Below the pieces are notes generated by a model. The model searched no databases. It saw only the letters and a program-made list of their open reading frames with translations, and was not told where the DNA came from. 35,688 nt of DNA from CAZKWG01 sp964615375 (GTDB taxonomy: Bacteria; Myxococcota_A; UBA796; CAZKWG01), in the NCBI GenBank assembly GCA_964615375.1, contig CAZTOW010000075.1:1-35688 (forward strand), in the 5' to 3' direction. The position numbers and the translations under genes are program-made. Below are positions 8,745 to 17,766 of the stretch, piece after piece; position 1 is the stretch's first letter; each line of letters starts with the position of its first letter.

Positions 8745-10159
8745 ACTGATTCGTTTCTTCGGCGCCGCGCGAGCGCGAGCAGCCCGAGGAGCGCGAGCGC
8801 GGGCAGGGGCCTCTCCCCGCCCGCCGCGCAGGCGCATCCGCCGGGCTTCTCCTCGACGTCCGCGCTGTCGGCCTCCTCCTCCTCCGGGTACATCACGGAG
8901 AGCAGCCTCTCCGCGTCGATCTCGCCGTAGCCGAAGTAGTCGTGGTGGCCGTCCTCGTCGGGCGTGATCGTGTAGGACTGCACAGCCGACGCGATCATCA
9001 GCTCGTGGAGCTCGTCGGCGCTGAGCTCGGGCTCCTGGGAGACGATCCAGCCGGCGACGCCGCTGGCGACCGGGGCGGCGGCGCTGGTGCCGCCGAAGGT
9101 GATGGTGATCTCGTCCTCCGGCGCGATGCTCACCGTCGCGCTGGGGGCGGAGATGTCCACGGCGGCGCCGTAATTCGTGTAGTTCGTCCAGCGCCCGTAG
9201 CTGTCGGTGGCCGACACGCAGAGCACGCCGGGCAGCGAGGTCAGCTCGTCGTCCTCCAGCTCCCGGTCGTCGTTGCCCGCGGCGAAGACCACCAGGGCGC
9301 CCAGACCGTCGCGGGGCTCGGTGCGGGCGCGCTCGATGACCTCGGCCAGCATGGCGGGGGCCGCGGTGGGCTCCACGTAGCCCCAGGAGTTGTTGATGAC
9401 GGCGACGTCCTCGGAGATGGCGTGCTCGAAGGCGGCGATGGTCGCGGAGATCCCGGCGTCGGGCTCGCCGAGCATCTTGATGGGGACGATCCGGCACTCC
9501 GGGCACAGGCCCACGATGCCCGCGCCGTTGTTGGCCTCCGCGCCCACGATCCCGCTGACGGCGGTGCCGTGCTCGTCGCAGATCCCGGAGTCGTCGCCGT
9601 AGCAGTACTCGTCCTCGTCGGGGCTCGGGTCCTCGTCGTCGTCGTGCGCGTCGTAGGGCGCGTCCACCTTGTTGACGAGATCGACGTGGTCGATGTCGAT
9701 GCCGCTGTCGATGACCGCCACCTTGACGTCCGGGCTGCCCAGCGAGATGGCGTAGAGCAGCTCTGCGCCGGAGTCCTCGAGGTACCACTGCCCGCCGTAG
9801 CTCGGGTCGTCGAAGGAGAGCTCGTCCATGCGGCGCGTGGGCAGGACCACGTCGGGGAAGGCGCGGCGAACGCCGGGGCTCGCCTGGAGGGTGAGGGCGC
9901 GGGCTACCGGATCATCAGCCTCCACCCGCCAGAAGGGGCCGCCGAGCGGCGTCGCACCCTCGGGCGGCTTCGCGCCGTCCTGAAGCGAGAGCACCACGGC
10001 GGGCTGGGTCGCCCAGCGCGCGCCGGGGGCGAACTCATAGACGGGGAGCCCGCCCCGCTCGCCCACGCGGACAGGCGGACGCGCGGCGTCGAGCTCCACC
10101 GGAGCGGCCCGAAGAGTGGAGGAGAGCAGGCTGAGAACGGCGATCAGTGGTGCGGCCAT
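8741..10159 (-). CDS. subtilisin-like (S8) serine protease with MYXO-CTERM tail
   Basis: 472 residues from the ATG at 10159, which directly begins a signal peptide (hydrophobic LIAVLSLLSS, Ala-rich cleavage region about residue 19); an upstream start at 10198 adds 13 polar residues. The peptidase S8 domain has Asp151 in AVIDSGID, His197 in DEHGTAVSGIVG, the oxyanion Asn296 in AAGND and Ser359 in GGTSAAAPVASG. An Asp/Glu-rich insertion (residues 170-190) could bind calcium. The tail, after an acidic stretch, has GGCACAAGG, a Leu/Ala helix and four Arg residues, the MYXO-CTERM pattern recognised by myxosortases in Myxococcota, so the mature enzyme is probably attached at the cell surface. It diverges from the (GE)n lipoprotein and is tail-to-tail with hpf. 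Confidence 0.92.
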   Translation of the reverse strand: MAAPLIAVLSLLSSTLRAAPVELDAARPPVRVGERGGLPVYEFAPGARWATQPAVVLSLQDGAKPPEGATPLGGPFWRVEADDPVARALTLQASPGVRRAFPDVVLPTRRMDELSFDDPSYGGQWYLEDSGAELLYAISLGSPDVKVAVIDSGIDIDHVDLVNKVDAPYDAHDDDEDPSPDEDEYCYGDDSGICDEHGTAVSGIVGAEANNGAGIVGLCPECRIVPIKMLGEPDAGISATIAAFEHAISEDVAVINNSWGYVEPTAAPAMLAEVIERARTEPRDGLGALVVFAAGNDDRELEDDELTSLPGVLCVSATDSYGRWTNYTNYGAAVDISAPSATVSIAPEDEITITFGGTSAAAPVASGVAGWIVSQEPELSADELHELMIASAVQSYTITPDEDGHHDYFGYGEIDAERLLSVMYPEEEEADSADVEEKPGGCACAAGGERPLPALALLGLLALARRRRNESV

Positions 10160-10192
10160 GCGCGTTAGGATATCCCGCTTCCCTGGGGGGCG

Positions 10193-10215
10193 GGCCACCC
10201 CGCGTCGGGGCGGCC
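10193..10215. promoter_or_regulatory. dyad in the divergent protease/lipoprotein control region
   Basis: GGCC, one mismatch, CCCCG, CGT, CGGGG, one mismatch, GGCC. It occupies the middle of the 86-bp gap between the S8 protease start (10159) and the lipoprotein start (10246). It may be an operator or a leader hairpin; nothing identifies the regulator. Confidence 0.3.
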
Positions 10216-10245
10216 TTGGAGACGTGTCCCCCGGAGGGAGGGCAC

Positions 10246-11028
10246 ATGTCCTGGAGACTGCTCATCGCGACGGTCCTGATCGCCGCCTGCACCGACAAAG
10301 GCGGCGAGGGAGAGGGTGAAGGAGAGGGAGAGGGCGAGGGGGAGGGCGAGCAGGTGGAGCCGGTCTGCACCGAGCCCACGGAGCTCGCCTGCACCGACGA
10401 TCTGATCTCGGACCTCTCGATGCACGACGAGGTCAGCGACGGCGCGATCACCGAGACGCAGGAGGACGGCAGCTTCGTCACCCTGATCGACGCCTCGGCC
10501 GGCGGCTACTCGCGCTACACCCAGAACCCCTGGGTCTACATCAAGTTCACCGAGTCCGGCGCCCAGAAGGTGGAGATCTCCGACGAGGACAGCCTGGAGA
10601 GCATGGACTGGGACCTCTCGGCGCGCCGCTTCATCCTGCGGCTGAACGGCGGGGACTCCGGCCCCTCTTGCGTGGGCGCCTCGGCCCTGCTGGAGAGCGA
10701 CTACGACGACGTCACGGCGGAGAGCTTCGCCGAGATTGAGGATCAGGTGGAGTACGCGGTGGACGACTTCTACACCGAGGACTGCACCCTGGTGAACGAC
10801 TCCTCGGGCCTGCCGGACAGCCCGCAGGTGGCGCTGGGCGCCTACTGGTCCTACTCCGCCTGCGTGGCGATGACCGACGTGCCCTTCCTGGTGCAGCTCG
10901 CCGACGGGCACGTCATCAAGCTGCGGGTGGAGACCTACTACCAGGAGAACCAGGACATCTGCGACGAGGAGGACACGGTCCCCGCGGACGGCGGCTACAT
11001 CACGCTGCGCTGGGCATACCTGAAATGA
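10246..11028 (+). CDS. lipoprotein with (Gly-Glu)8 linker, function unknown
   Basis: 260 residues from ATG 10246, with GGAGGGAGGG just upstream. The N-terminus is a signal peptide ending in a lipobox (LIAAC, Cys15), so the protein should be lipid-anchored. Residues 20-35 are eight exact Gly-Glu pairs, a flexible acidic spacer between anchor and globular part. The rest is acidic, with seven Cys after residue 39 (including ACTDD, PSCVG, DCTLVND, SACVAM, DICDEED), consistent with disulfides in an exported domain. I recognise no family. Its stop overlaps the start of the metalloprotease gene (ATGA), so the two are translationally coupled and may act together. Confidence 0.8.
   Translation: MSWRLLIATVLIAACTDKGGEGEGEGEGEGEGEGEQVEPVCTEPTELACTDDLISDLSMHDEVSDGAITETQEDGSFVTLIDASAGGYSRYTQNPWVYIKFTESGAQKVEISDEDSLESMDWDLSARRFILRLNGGDSGPSCVGASALLESDYDDVTAESFAEIEDQVEYAVDDFYTEDCTLVNDSSGLPDSPQVALGAYWSYSACVAMTDVPFLVQLADGHVIKLRVETYYQENQDICDEEDTVPADGGYITLRWAYLK
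10303..10350 (+). repeat. hexanucleotide repeat encoding (Gly-Glu)8
   Basis: Eight units of the form GGN-GAR in frame. Third positions vary (ggc, gga, ggt, ggg; one gaa), so the repeat is kept at protein level more strictly than at DNA level. Any slippage by whole 6-base units would change linker length without a frameshift. Confidence 0.9.
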
Positions 11029-12461
11029 TCGCCCTCCTGCTCTCGCTCGGCGCGCTCGCCCGGCCCACGGACGGGGGCACCTACGCCTTCGACGAGACCG
11101 ACGTCATCGCCACCTACGACGGCCCGCTCGGCGTCGTGCGCGTCACCTACAGCGAGAGCGGGAACAACGCGGTGCGCGAGGGGGACGACGACGCTGACGG
11201 CGTCCCCGACTTCGTAGAGGAGGTGGCGGAGAGCGCCGAGGACGTGCTCTCCGTCTTCGAGGCCGCCGGCTTCCGCGCGCCGGTGACCGAGGAGGAGATG
11301 GGCCTGGACCCCGCCGAATACGGCGGGTCCTCGGCCTTTGACTTCTACCTGGTGGACTTCGACGGGGTGGGCGACGGCCAGTTCTCCACCGACCGTTGTA
11401 GTGACGGGGTCTGCTCCGGCTACATGGTCATGGAGAACGACTTCCGCGGCTATGGGTACTCGTCCATCTCCCAGGCCATCCGCGTGCTCACCAGCCACGA
11501 GCTCTTCCACGCGGTGCAGTACGCCTACAACCGGAACATCCCCAACTGGATGAGCGAGGGCACCGCCGTCTGGGCGGAGCACCTCTACGACCCGGAGAAC
11601 GAGGACTTCCTCTGGTACTGCGACGCCTACCTGGTCGAGGTCGCCCGCGAGCTGGACAGCCCCCCCGCCGGGGCGGGCAGCGCCTACATCTACAGCACGG
11701 CGCTGTTCTGGACCTACCTGGTCGAGCAGTACGGGGTGGAGGTGGGCGCCGTCGGGCTGATGGAGGCCATGGTGGACCGCTCGGACGAGGAGGGCGTCGA
11801 CGCCGTCGAGGACGTCATCCTGGCCGGGGGCGAGACCCTGGAGCTGGCCTGGGCGCGCTTCGCCCGCTGGAACCTGGCGACGGGAGACCGCGCCGGGCTC
11901 ATGGACAGCTACCCCTTCGCCGCCGAGCTCGACGGGATCGAGGCGGAGGCGGAGGGCGAGGCGATCTCTGACGACAACCGCTTCTACCCGCTCGCCGCCA
12001 CCTACTACCGACTGGATCACGCGGGCGGGCCGCTGTGGTTCGGTTCGCTCGACGACCCGGCGGGCCTGGAGTTCTCCCTGCACGCCGTCGAAGGCGGGGA
12101 GAGCGACGGGCCGGTGGAGGAGGCCGCGCTGACCTGGAACCCGGAGGGCGAGGGCCTGGTCGAGCTCGGCGAGCTGTCCGCCGGGGGCTGGTGGCTGGTG
12201 GGGACCTTCCCGACCTACGCGGAGAACAGCACGAAGGTGCAGTTCTGCCTGGGCTCCGAGGACGCCATGAGCGACTGCCTGCCCACGGACACCGGGGAGA
12301 CCGGGGACACGGGCGACAGCGGCGTGGACGAGGAGACCGGGGAGGCGAAGCCCGAGGGCTGCGCCTGCGGGAGCGGGGGGCGGGCGTCGTGGGGCTGGGC
12401 GCTGGCGCTGGTGGGGTTGGTGGTGAGGCGGAGGATGGACAGGGGCGGTGGACTTAGCTAA
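11025..12461 (+). CDS. putative zinc metalloprotease of MXAN_6640 type with MYXO-CTERM tail
   Basis: 478 residues. The short N-terminal hydrophobic stretch (residues 1-13) is a signal peptide. Residues about 35-50 are an Asp-rich DDDADGVPDFVEE motif like calcium-binding repeats. The zinc motif HELFHAVQYAY has His158, Glu159 and His162, followed by NWMSEGTAVWAEH, in which a glutamate could be the third zinc ligand. This arrangement is known from a group of myxobacterial putative metalloproteases. The C-terminus has a Thr/Gly/Asp linker (TGETGDTGDSG), then GCACGSGG, a Trp/Leu/Val helix and RRR, the MYXO-CTERM sorting tail. The start overlaps the lipoprotein stop by ATGA. Substrate unknown. The TAA stop lies inside a 10-bp palindrome in front of the toxin-antitoxin genes. 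Confidence 0.85.
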   Translation: MIALLLSLGALARPTDGGTYAFDETDVIATYDGPLGVVRVTYSESGNNAVREGDDDADGVPDFVEEVAESAEDVLSVFEAAGFRAPVTEEEMGLDPAEYGGSSAFDFYLVDFDGVGDGQFSTDRCSDGVCSGYMVMENDFRGYGYSSISQAIRVLTSHELFHAVQYAYNRNIPNWMSEGTAVWAEHLYDPENEDFLWYCDAYLVEVARELDSPPAGAGSAYIYSTALFWTYLVEQYGVEVGAVGLMEAMVDRSDEEGVDAVEDVILAGGETLELAWARFARWNLATGDRAGLMDSYPFAAELDGIEAEAEGEAISDDNRFYPLAATYYRLDHAGGPLWFGSLDDPAGLEFSLHAVEGGESDGPVEEAALTWNPEGEGLVELGELSAGGWWLVGTFPTYAENSTKVQFCLGSEDAMSDCLPTDTGETGDTGDSGVDEETGEAKPEGCACGSGGRASWGWALALVGLVVRRRMDRGGGLS

Positions 12462-12462
12462 G
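12453..12462. promoter_or_regulatory. palindrome before the toxin-antitoxin pair
   Basis: CTTAGCTAAG is a perfect 10-bp palindrome 21 bases before the antitoxin ATG, followed by a short direct repeat (GCTGAGCTGAGC). It is the kind of site an antitoxin/toxin complex binds to repress its own operon. It also contains the stop codon of the preceding gene, which may be chance. Confidence 0.3.
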
Positions 12463-12483
12463 CTGAGCTGAGCGGGGTGAGCG

Positions 12484-12738
12484 ATGATCGTGAACATGCA
12501 CGAGGCGAAGACCAACCTGTCCAAGCTGGTCGATCAGGTGAACAAGGGGGAGGAGGTGATCCTGGCGCGGGCGGGGAAGCCGGTGGCGAAGATCGTCCCG
12601 ATCTCGCCCGAGGTGAAACCGCGCTCGCCCCGGCGTCTGGGGCTCTTCGCCGGGCAGCCGTTCTGGATGGCGGACGATTTCGATGAGCTGCCGCCGGAGA
12701 TCATGCAGGCCCTCATCGACCCGAAGATCTTCCCATGA
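12484..12738 (+). CDS. type II antitoxin, Phd/YefM family
   Basis: 84 residues. The N-terminus (NMHEAKTNLSKLVDQVNKGEEVILARAGKPVAKIVPI) is the classical Phd/YefM DNA-binding fold. The C-terminal 40 residues, with WMADDFDELPPEIM, should wrap the toxin. The last codons overlap the toxin start (ATGA), giving the usual coupling that keeps antitoxin in excess. The family normally represses its own promoter through a palindrome. The FWMADDFDELP tail is common in Phd partners of PIN toxins, so the pairing is convincing. Confidence 0.93.
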   Translation: MIVNMHEAKTNLSKLVDQVNKGEEVILARAGKPVAKIVPISPEVKPRSPRRLGLFAGQPFWMADDFDELPPEIMQALIDPKIFP

Positions 12739-13121
12739 CGCTCCTGCTCGACTCCCACGTCCTCTTGTGGGCGCTCCTCGATCCCGGGAGGATTCGAGCG
12801 ACCGCGCGGGCGGAGATCGAGAACCCGGAGAACGAGGTCTACGTCAGCGCAGCCTCGGCCTGGGAGCTGTCCATCAAGCAGGGCCTCGGGAAGCTCGAGC
12901 TGCCGGGTCCGGCCGAGAGCTGGCTCCTCGCCGCTTGCGAGGCGACGCGCTTCACCTGGATCGACATCACCCCCCAGGACGCCGTCCGCGTCCGCGCCCT
13001 CCCGCCGCACCACCAGGACCCCTTCGACCGGCTCCTCATCGCCACGGCGCAGCGCGGCTACACGCTCGTGACGGCGGATCATGTCCTCGCCGCCTATGGG
13101 GTCCCCATCCTCCGCGCGTAG
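12735..13121 (+). CDS. vapC: type II toxin, PIN-domain ribonuclease (VapC family)
   Basis: 128 residues, normal for VapC. The four acidic residues of the PIN active site are visible: Asp6 in LLLDSHVLLWAL, Glu44 in SAWELSIKQGLGKL, Asp95/Asp98 in HHQDPFDRLLIATA, and Asp115 in LVTADHVL. The family cuts RNA (tRNA, rRNA or mRNA) with Mg2+ and stops growth when free of antitoxin. It overlaps the antitoxin by four bases. The RNA target cannot be read from the sequence. The ORF is intact, so the module is probably functional. Confidence 0.93.
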   Translation: MTLLLDSHVLLWALLDPGRIRATARAEIENPENEVYVSAASAWELSIKQGLGKLELPGPAESWLLAACEATRFTWIDITPQDAVRVRALPPHHQDPFDRLLIATAQRGYTLVTADHVLAAYGVPILRA

Positions 13122-13178
13122 GCCGCTTCTCCTCCGCCCCGTTTTCCGCTATGCTCCGCGGGTTCGCAGGAGAGACCC

Positions 13179-15449
<2,271 letters not shown>

Positions 15450-15461
15450 GATCGGCGCTGC

Positions 15462-16211
15462 TCAGGGCGCGGGGAGCTCGAGGGACCAACGGCCTCGGAT
15501 CACGGGGCCAAAGTGGTAGTCGAGCACGTCCCGGGTCAGGGCGGCGAAGGGGGCCGATCTCCTCGCGGGTCCCTGGAGAAGGCGGAGCCATTCTCTACGA
15601 ATCGACGCCGGGTCTTGGGTCGCGAAAGTCTCTTGGAGTCCTTCGAGTCGGCCGCTGAGCATCTCGACGTGCTTGGTATACAGATCGAGCAATGTGCTGC
15701 GATCCAGGCCCAGAATTCGGATAGTCTCCGCGCCTCGGCGACTGCCTCGCCTCGGCAGGGGGGGCCATCTCCCGAGCGCGGGTCGGAAGATGATGTGCTC
15801 CGCAGGATCCTCGAGGCCAGGATCAAGGAGCGCGGGTCTCTCGGCGCCGGGAGGTTGCTGGCCAGGTCGCAGCGGGCGACCGCGCTCCAGAGGGAACTGC
15901 GTCCTCTTGTAGCTGCGATTGCAGATGTTGCAGGCGAAGAACAGGTTCTCCCAGGTCCAGGTCAACCAGTAGTAGGCGCTCTTCGGGCGGAAGTGTTCGA
16001 CGTCGTGAAAGCCGGGCTCGGTCCACATCTCGCAGTAGCAGCACTTTCCATGCTGCGTCTGGTAGAGCGACTCGCGACAGAAGGCGTAGCCGCTGAGATC
16101 GAGCTCGGTGGTGGCGGCGCCGGCCGCGAGCTGTTCTTCCACGCCAGCGAGGCGCTCTCTCCGAACCTCGGACAGCTCGGTTGGCTCTGGCCCCCGAGAC
16201 ACTCGGATCAT
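15462..16211 (-). CDS. ptuB: HNH endonuclease, PtuB-like (Septu effector candidate)
   Basis: 249 residues. The HNH/zinc core reads HGKCCYCE (Cys57, Cys58, Cys60), then DVEHFRPKS with His73, then a Trp-rich spacer WENLFFACNICNRSYKRTQFPL with Cys94 and Cys97 and the Asn98. This arrangement, including EHFRPK and the FPL after the second Cys pair, is that of the PtuB/retron-Ec78 HNH family, which nicks or degrades nucleic acid. The rest is helical and Arg-rich. The ATG overlaps the stop of the ATPase gene (ATGA), so the pair is one translational unit. Base composition is visibly less GC-rich than neighbours, suggesting transfer. No reverse transcriptase or retron RNA is nearby, so it is a stand-alone pair. 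An ordinary HNH enzyme is the alternative. Confidence 0.8.
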   Translation of the reverse strand: MIRVSRGPEPTELSEVRRERLAGVEEQLAAGAATTELDLSGYAFCRESLYQTQHGKCCYCEMWTEPGFHDVEHFRPKSAYYWLTWTWENLFFACNICNRSYKRTQFPLERGRPLRPGQQPPGAERPALLDPGLEDPAEHIIFRPALGRWPPLPRRGSRRGAETIRILGLDRSTLLDLYTKHVEMLSGRLEGLQETFATQDPASIRREWLRLLQGPARRSAPFAALTRDVLDYHFGPVIRGRWSLELPAP

Positions 16212-17488
16212 CCGAGCCCCCTCGGCACGACCTCGAACCGGGTTTGAAGGCCCGCCTCAGCGAGGACCCGCTGGAGCTCGGCGATCTCCTGTTCCTCTTC
16301 GTCGGTGCGCGCGGGATCACCGGCCAGGAGCGCCAGCCGTTGAACCTTGGCGGAGAGCGCTGGCCGGTGGACGCCGAAGTACTGATCGAGCAGCTCGCTG
16401 CCGGTCATCCAGCCGGGAGCTCCACCTTCGTGGGGCAGCACCTGGGCGAAGCCGGCGTCGTCGAGATCCAGTCGGATGATCTCCTCGTCCTTGAGCCCGG
16501 CGAGGAGCATGGGGGAGTGCGCTGTGGCGAGGATCTGGAGATCGGGGTTCTCGGAGAGGATCTCGCGGAGAACCTCGACCAGCTTGATCTGGGCTGCGGG
16601 ATGGAGCCCTTTGTCGAGGTCGTCGAGCAACAGGACTCGATCTCCCGAGATCTCATGGATCGCGGTCAACAGGCCCAGCGCGAGCAGTGTGCCCTCGCTC
16701 AGCTGGTCGGCCTGCACCCAGCCGGCCGGGTCAACCTGAAGCTCCAATCGGGCCCCGACGACGACGCGCTCTTCTCGGATAAGCGTTACTTGATTTCGAA
16801 TATTGACGGGTACAAGCTCCATCTGCTTGACCTGCTCGTCCAGGGCTCGGATTCCTCGGACGGCGGGCACGATCCGCCTCAGACCCTCGCGGATGGCCTC
16901 GAAGCGTCCATCTTGAAGGCTGTGGAGATGTCGGAGGACAGGTGCCAGCCCCGAGCCATCCGGGCCGAGTCTGGGGGGGACCTCACGGGCGTAGGCCGCC
17001 TCCGCCATCACGGCGGCGTGCAGGTGCTTTCGAGCCGGAGACGGCAACCCCTCGACCCGGGGCGGAGGCCCAGAGTAGTTGCCCGATGCCCAGTCCACCT
17101 GGTGCCACTGGTCGGGTTGGCCATCGACGTGCGTGTCGGATTCGAGGATCACGAGAGCACGAGGCTGATCGTCCTGGCGAGACCGCCGCGATCGAAGGCG
17201 CCACCTCCGTGAATCCTGGAGCTGGATGCCGATCTGGAATGTCGCGGCTCCAGGTCGCGAATGCAGCCTGTCCGGGGCGAGCGAGTCAGCGAAGAGGGCA
17301 CCGAGACGCCCATACGGACTCTGTTGCTCGCCATCGACCGGGGCTCCGACGCGAAGTGCGGACTCCACCCCCTCCAGCACGCTGCTCTTCCCACAGGCGT
17401 TCGGGCCGACGAGCACTGTGAGCTGGGAGAGCTTCAGCGTCACATCCCGCAGCAGCTTGTAGCCCTGGAAACTGACCTGCTCGATCAC
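16208..17488 (-). CDS. ptuA: ABC-type/AAA ATPase, PtuA-like (Septu sensor candidate)
   Basis: 426 residues from GTG 17488, preceded by AGGAGG with 6 bases spacing and giving the expected N-terminus IEQVSFQGYKLL; a longer frame to 17602 adds unconserved residues. Walker A is VGPNACGKSS (Gly28-Ser35). The second half has the signature-like QLSEGTLLALGLL, Walker B LLLDDLDKGLHP and the switch His in ILATAHSPMLL. This is the SMC-like/OLD-related ATPase type of PtuA. In Walker B an Asp replaces the usual catalytic Glu. Its stop overlaps the HNH gene by four bases. In known Septu systems PtuA oligomerises, binds PtuB and gates its nuclease in response to phage; that role here is inferred from the pairing. 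Confidence 0.8.
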   Translation of the reverse strand: MIEQVSFQGYKLLRDVTLKLSQLTVLVGPNACGKSSVLEGVESALRVGAPVDGEQQSPYGRLGALFADSLAPDRLHSRPGAATFQIGIQLQDSRRWRLRSRRSRQDDQPRALVILESDTHVDGQPDQWHQVDWASGNYSGPPPRVEGLPSPARKHLHAAVMAEAAYAREVPPRLGPDGSGLAPVLRHLHSLQDGRFEAIREGLRRIVPAVRGIRALDEQVKQMELVPVNIRNQVTLIREERVVVGARLELQVDPAGWVQADQLSEGTLLALGLLTAIHEISGDRVLLLDDLDKGLHPAAQIKLVEVLREILSENPDLQILATAHSPMLLAGLKDEEIIRLDLDDAGFAQVLPHEGGAPGWMTGSELLDQYFGVHRPALSAKVQRLALLAGDPARTDEEEQEIAELQRVLAEAGLQTRFEVVPRGLG

Positions 17489-17606
17489 GTCGCCCTCCTG
17501 GTGAGGCCGCTCGGCTGCTCCCCCGATAACGAGCTGAGATGGGGGCCGCGAGGGGAGGCGCTGTCTCCCACCTTTGACGGCTCCTGTACGATCCCTCCAC
17601 ATCTCC

Positions 17607-17637
17607 CACCCCCGCGCTTGACGTCCGCGCGGGGGTG
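17607..17637. promoter_or_regulatory. 11-bp perfect inverted repeat with 9-bp spacer (operator candidate)
   Basis: CACCCCCGCGC (17607-17617) and GCGCGGGGGTG (17627-17637) are exact reverse complements around TTGACGTCC. The spacer begins with a TTGACG -35-like hexamer. Both flanking genes read away from it, so a terminator role is unlikely. The 9-base spacing is like the CIRCE heat-shock operator, but the arm sequence is entirely different. Confidence 0.5.
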
Positions 17638-17645
17638 CCTAAGCT
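17618..17645 (+). promoter_or_regulatory. possible lon promoter
   Basis: TTGACG (17618-17623) matches the -35 consensus at five of six positions. TAAGCT (17640-17645) at 16 bases is a poor -10. Transcription would begin near 17652 and give a leader of about 115 bases before lon. The -35 lies inside the inverted repeat at 17607-17637, so a bound repressor would block it. Confidence 0.35.
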
Positions 17646-17688
17646 CTGCCTGACAGTCCGAACCCAACGCCTCGTCGGTCAGACGCCG

Positions 17689-17765
17689 GGAATGAGTCAT
17701 TCCGCGCGTCCCGGGACCCTGACGCGCGGGCTCGATGTCGCTCCCCCGCAACACCATGAGGGTGT
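17689..17765 (+). promoter_or_regulatory. structured lon leader: three dyads, the last at the ribosome site
   Basis: GGAATGA-G-TCATTCC (17689-17703) is a 15-bp palindrome. CCGCGCGTC and GACGCGCGG (17702-17710 / 17721-17729) form a 9-bp stem with a 10-base loop. ACACC and GGTGT (17751-17755 / 17761-17765) enclose the GAGGG ribosome site and end one base before the lon ATG. The first is also suitable as a protein-binding site. Confidence 0.45.
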
Positions 17766-17766
17766 C

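Noticed and set aside
10303..10350. CRISPR-like repeat.
   Set aside because: It is a short in-frame codon repeat without spacers. No CRISPR array or cas gene is visible anywhere in the window.
17607..17637. Intrinsic terminator.
   Set aside because: Both neighbouring genes start here and read outward, and neither side has a T-tract.
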